DNA from: Gammaproteobacteria bacterium
GTDB taxonomy: Bacteria; Pseudomonadota; Gammaproteobacteria; JALTLT01
Reading direction: 5' to 3'
NCBI GenBank assembly: GCA_027001815.1
Contig: JALTLT010000463.1
Coordinates: 1-9,183, forward strand
DNA length: 9,183 nt
Part shown: one piece after another, positions 7,306-9,183 of the stretch
Layout of the letters: every line of letters begins with the position of its first letter
Numbering within the stretch: the first letter of the stretch is position 1
Translations under genes and position numbers: made by a program
The notes under the pieces: generated by a model
Seen by the model: only the letters and a program-made list of their open reading frames with translations
Databases searched by the model: none
Told to the model about the DNA's origin: nothing

Positions 7306-8115
7306 TCAGCCGAAGAAGGTGTTGACGGCGGCCTCGAGGGTGTCGCGCATGTCGGGGTCGTCGGTGATGGGCTCCACCAGGGCCATGAAACAGGCCCTCT
7401 GCGGCGGGATGCCCTTGGCGATCAGCTGCCCCGCGTAGATCAGCAGGCGGGTGGACATGCCCTCGTCCAGGCCATGGCCCTTGAGGTTGCGCGAACGCCG
7501 GGCGATCTGCACCAGCTTCTCGGCCGTGGCAGCGTCCACGCCGGCCTCGTGGGCGACGATCTCCTTCTCCACTTCGGAATCCGGATAGTCGAAGCTCATG
7601 GCACCGAAGCGCTGCTTCGTGGACTGCTTCAGGTCCTTCATCATCGACTGGTAGCCGGGGTTGTAGGAGATGACGATCTGGAAGTCGGGATGGGCCTTGA
7701 CCAGCTCGCCCTTCTTCTCCAGCGGCAGCTCCCGCCGGTGATCGGTGAGGGGGTGGATCACCACGGTGGTGTCCTGGCGTGCCTCCACCACCTCGTCCAG
7801 GTAGCAGATGGCGCCGATGCGGGCGGCGATGGTCAGCGGGCCGTCCTGCCAGCGGGTGCCGTTGATGTCGAGCAGGAAGCGGCCGACCAGGTCCGAGGCG
7901 GTCATGTCCTCGTTGCAGGCCACGGTGATGAGCGGCTTGCCCAGCTTCCAGGCCATGTACTCCACGAAGCGCGACTTGCCGCAGCCGGTGGGACCCTTGA
8001 GCATGACCGGCATGCGCACGGCATAGGCCGCCTCGTAGCGGTCCACTTCGTCGCTGACGGGCCGGTAGTAGGGCTCGTTCTGGATCATGAAATCCTCTTT
8101 GTTGATCTCGCTCAT
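7306..8115 (-). CDS. cbbQ: CbbQ, MoxR-family AAA+ RuBisCO activase ATPase
   Basis: CbbQ is the ATPase motor of the CbbQO activase; it works as a hexamer with CbbO to remodel inhibited form I RuBisCO. The product is 269 aa, close to the usual 260-270. Visible motifs are Walker A GPTGCGKS (residues 41-48), the [19 protein letters not shown] stretch (61-79), Walker B ICYLDE (103-108), sensor-1 Asn152 in ISYNPGYQ, and Arg169 in KQSTKQRF, a likely arginine finger. The open frame extends far upstream, but ATG 8115 is chosen because GAGGTG lies 6 bases before it and because the encoded start, MSEINKEDF, matches the expected length; upstream codons lie in structured intergenic DNA. NorQ is the closest alternative; placement between cbbS and cbbO makes CbbQ near certain. 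Confidence 0.96.
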   Translation of the reverse strand: MSEINKEDFMIQNEPYYRPVSDEVDRYEAAYAVRMPVMLKGPTGCGKSRFVEYMAWKLGKPLITVACNEDMTASDLVGRFLLDINGTRWQDGPLTIAARIGAICYLDEVVEARQDTTVVIHPLTDHRRELPLEKKGELVKAHPDFQIVISYNPGYQSMMKDLKQSTKQRFGAMSFDYPDSEVEKEIVAHEAGVDAATAEKLVQIARRSRNLKGHGLDEGMSTRLLIYAGQLIAKGIPPQRACFMALVEPITDDPDMRDTLEAAVNTFFG

Positions 8116-8207
8116 GATGAACACCTCGCGCCATCGGGTTGGCAGGGACTCGATTTGAGGAAACTCTGGAGAGGGTGCGCGGAATAGCGGGCACGCTCTG
8201 CGGAATT

Positions 8208-8261
8208 CCCTCCGCGCGGAGGGACCGCCGGGGCGGCCCCTCCGCGGGGGGAAGGCGGGCC
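8208..8261. repeat. GC-rich stem-loop cluster between cbbS and cbbQ
   Basis: A perfect 16-bp palindrome, CCCTCCGC/GCGGAGGG, occupies 8208-8223. Next come CCGCC (8225-8229) with GGCGG (8232-8236), and a C-run (8237-8240) facing a G-run (8245-8250). Reading in the operon direction, the structure begins directly after the cbbS stop. No U-tract follows, so an intrinsic terminator is unlikely; an mRNA-stabilising or attenuating element is more plausible. Confidence 0.5.
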
Positions 8262-8672
8262 TCAGTGGCCGTGGCCCTTGACGATCGCAGCCAGCTCCAT
8301 CATCTCCTGCTTCCTCTCGTCCAGCGGGGCCACGAACACCACCATGTTGGCGCCCTGGCTCTGCTTGTAGTTGTCGTAGCCGATCAGCCGCACGTGGTGG
8401 CCGGGGTTGGCCTTCTTGCACAGCTCGATCTCCTCGAGGATGCGGTCCACGTCGGTCTCGCCGAACATGGGCAGCTTCCACATGTACCAGTAGTGACTGG
8501 AGGCGAACTCGGGCTCGGTGTGCTCGATGGCCGGGTTCCAGCCCCGGTCCACGATGTACTGCACCTGCTTGCGGATCTGCTCCTCGCTCATCTGCGGCAG
8601 GTAGGAGAAGGTGCCATACTTGCGGCTGCCCGGATCGGAGACCCGGGACGAATAGTCTTGAATATCGCTCAT
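8262..8672 (-). CDS. cbbS: RuBisCO small subunit, form IA
   Basis: This is the small subunit of the L8S8 RuBisCO, which carboxylates ribulose-1,5-bisphosphate in the Calvin cycle. The product is 136 aa. Family signatures are YGTFSYLP (19-26), the RGWNPAIEH segment (43-51), [12 protein letters not shown] (61-72) and [14 protein letters not shown] (94-107), all of the proteobacterial form IA type. Compared with typical members of about 110-120 aa, it has a C-terminal extension of some 20 residues after MVVFV, charged and ending in KGHGH. ATG 8672 is chosen over upstream in-frame starts because AGAGG lies 9 bases before it and MSDIQDY matches the family N-terminus. It lies 196 bp after cbbL, a long gap for this gene pair. 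Confidence 0.96.
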   Translation of the reverse strand: MSDIQDYSSRVSDPGSRKYGTFSYLPQMSEEQIRKQVQYIVDRGWNPAIEHTEPEFASSHYWYMWKLPMFGETDVDRILEEIELCKKANPGHHVRLIGYDNYKQSQGANMVVFVAPLDERKQEMMELAAIVKGHGH

Positions 8673-8825
8673 CTCTTGTTTCCTCTGTGTATGTTCGGTA
8701 TCGGGTCTGGCCCGGATAGCGGAGGGAGAGGGCGCTTCCCACCACGTGCCGTGGCGCCGTGCCGGAACAGACCCCGGGGTCCGCGCCGGCCTGCCGCGCC
8801 ACTGGCGGCGATTCGGTGGTCGCAT

Positions 8826-8845
8826 CCCCATGCGTTCGCATGGGG
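8826..8845. repeat. Perfect stem-loop between cbbL and cbbS
   Basis: CCCCATGCG (8826-8834) and CGCATGGGG (8837-8845) are perfect complements around a central TT, giving at least an 8-bp stem with a 4-nt loop. In the operon direction it starts 23 bases after the cbbL stop and is followed by mixed sequence, not a U-tract. It is likely an mRNA-processing or stability element rather than a full terminator. A smaller stem, CGCC-ACT-GGCG, lies at 8797-8807. Confidence 0.55.
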
Positions 8846-8868
8846 TCCCTGCTCCCCGCCTCACGCCA

Positions 8869-9183
8869 CTACTTGTGAGCCACGTCCAGCTTGTCCACGG
8901 TGTCGAACTCGAACTTGATCTCCTTCCAGGTCTCCATGGCCATCTTCAACTCGGGGCTGGACTTGGCCGCGTTGGTGAGGATCTCCTTGCTCTCCTTCTC
9001 CAGTTCCCGGCCCTCGTTGCGGGCCTGCACGCAGGCCTCGAGCGCCACGCGGTTGGCCGCTGCGCCGGCCGCGTTGCCCCAGGGGTGACCCAGGGTGCCG
9101 CCGCCGAACTGCAGCACGGCGTCGTCGCCGAAGATGGAGACCAGCGCCGGCATGTGCCAGACGTGGATGCCGCCGGAGGCGAC
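8869..9183 (-). CDS. cbbL: RuBisCO large subunit, form IA (3' end only)
   Basis: These are the last 104 codons of the large subunit; the 5' part lies beyond the right window edge, and the frame is open across it. The enzyme fixes CO2 onto ribulose-1,5-bisphosphate. The visible start, [10 protein letters not shown] (residues 3-12 of the fragment), contains the active-site Ser that corresponds to Ser379 in plant numbering. [12 protein letters not shown] follows, which binds the substrate's phosphate (Gly403/Gly404 in plant numbering), then [16 protein letters not shown] and the C-terminal end KLDVAHK with a TAG stop. The sequence is of the form I, proteobacterial (IA) type. Followed by cbbS, cbbQ and cbbO without carboxysome shell genes, it matches the non-carboxysomal IAq organisation. 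The operon promoter and any divergent cbbR would lie upstream, outside the window. Confidence 0.97.
   Translation of the reverse strand, partial: VASGGIHVWHMPALVSIFGDDAVLQFGGGTLGHPWGNAAGAAANRVALEACVQARNEGRELEKESKEILTNAAKSSPELKMAMETWKEIKFEFDTVDKLDVAHK

Noticed and set aside
8116..8841. Upstream extension of the cbbQ frame through the cbbS region
   Set aside because: The frame stays open only because of high GC. It overlaps cbbS in another frame, and the true start at 8115 has a good Shine-Dalgarno sequence and family-like N-terminus.
8673..8864. N-terminal extension of cbbS
   Set aside because: The extra 64 codons are Arg/Pro-rich and cross the stem-loop region; the ATG at 8672 has a Shine-Dalgarno sequence and matches the family start.
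1..9183. CRISPR array, tRNA, insertion sequence or phage genes
   Set aside because: No regularly spaced repeats, cloverleaf-like sequence, transposase motifs or terminal inverted repeats were seen by eye.

Overview
The window is GC-rich (clearly above 60% by eye) and reads as a chromosomal segment of a chemo- or photolithoautotrophic gammaproteobacterium, most likely a sulfur oxidiser related to Chromatiales or Thioalkalivibrio-like groups. Two things point there: the ftsH-folP-glmM gene order typical of gammaproteobacteria, and a form IA RuBisCO cluster in the order cbbL-cbbS-cbbQ-cbbO, typical of sulfur- and iron-oxidising proteobacteria. This is inference from family resemblance; no database search was run.

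Layout. Plus strand, 1-3142: the 3' end of ftsH (membrane AAA+ zinc protease), folP (dihydropteroate synthase) and glmM (phosphoglucosamine mutase, GTG start). These are housekeeping genes for protein quality control, folate synthesis and UDP-GlcNAc supply. Minus strand, 9183-3230, convergent with glmM: the 3' end of cbbL (RuBisCO large subunit), cbbS (small subunit), cbbQ (MoxR-type AAA+ ATPase), cbbO (VWA-domain adaptor), an unrecognised 119-aa gene, and a class II aldolase-family gene fused to a C-terminal Dabb domain. All six point the same way and look like one operon. Its promoter must lie beyond the right edge.

How the genes work together. CbbL and CbbS form the L8S8 enzyme, and CbbQ plus CbbO form the known activase that removes inhibitory sugar phosphates from form I RuBisCO. 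No carboxysome genes are visible directly downstream of cbbS, so the arrangement matches the non-carboxysomal 'IAq' type. The last two genes are the less ordinary part. The small protein is unknown to me. The aldolase keeps the general base Asp82, two zinc-ligand positions (His83, His209) and the phosphate-binding motifs, but has Gln181 where the third zinc-ligand His is expected, and it carries an extra Dabb domain.

The intergenic gaps of the cbb operon are long for an operon (73-196 bp) and rich in perfect inverted repeats without U-tracts, suggesting transcript processing, stabilisation or attenuation. A short coding-like frame lies between the aldolase stop and glmM. All intergenic gaps are shorter than 300 bases. 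I saw no tRNA, rRNA, CRISPR array, insertion sequence or attachment site.
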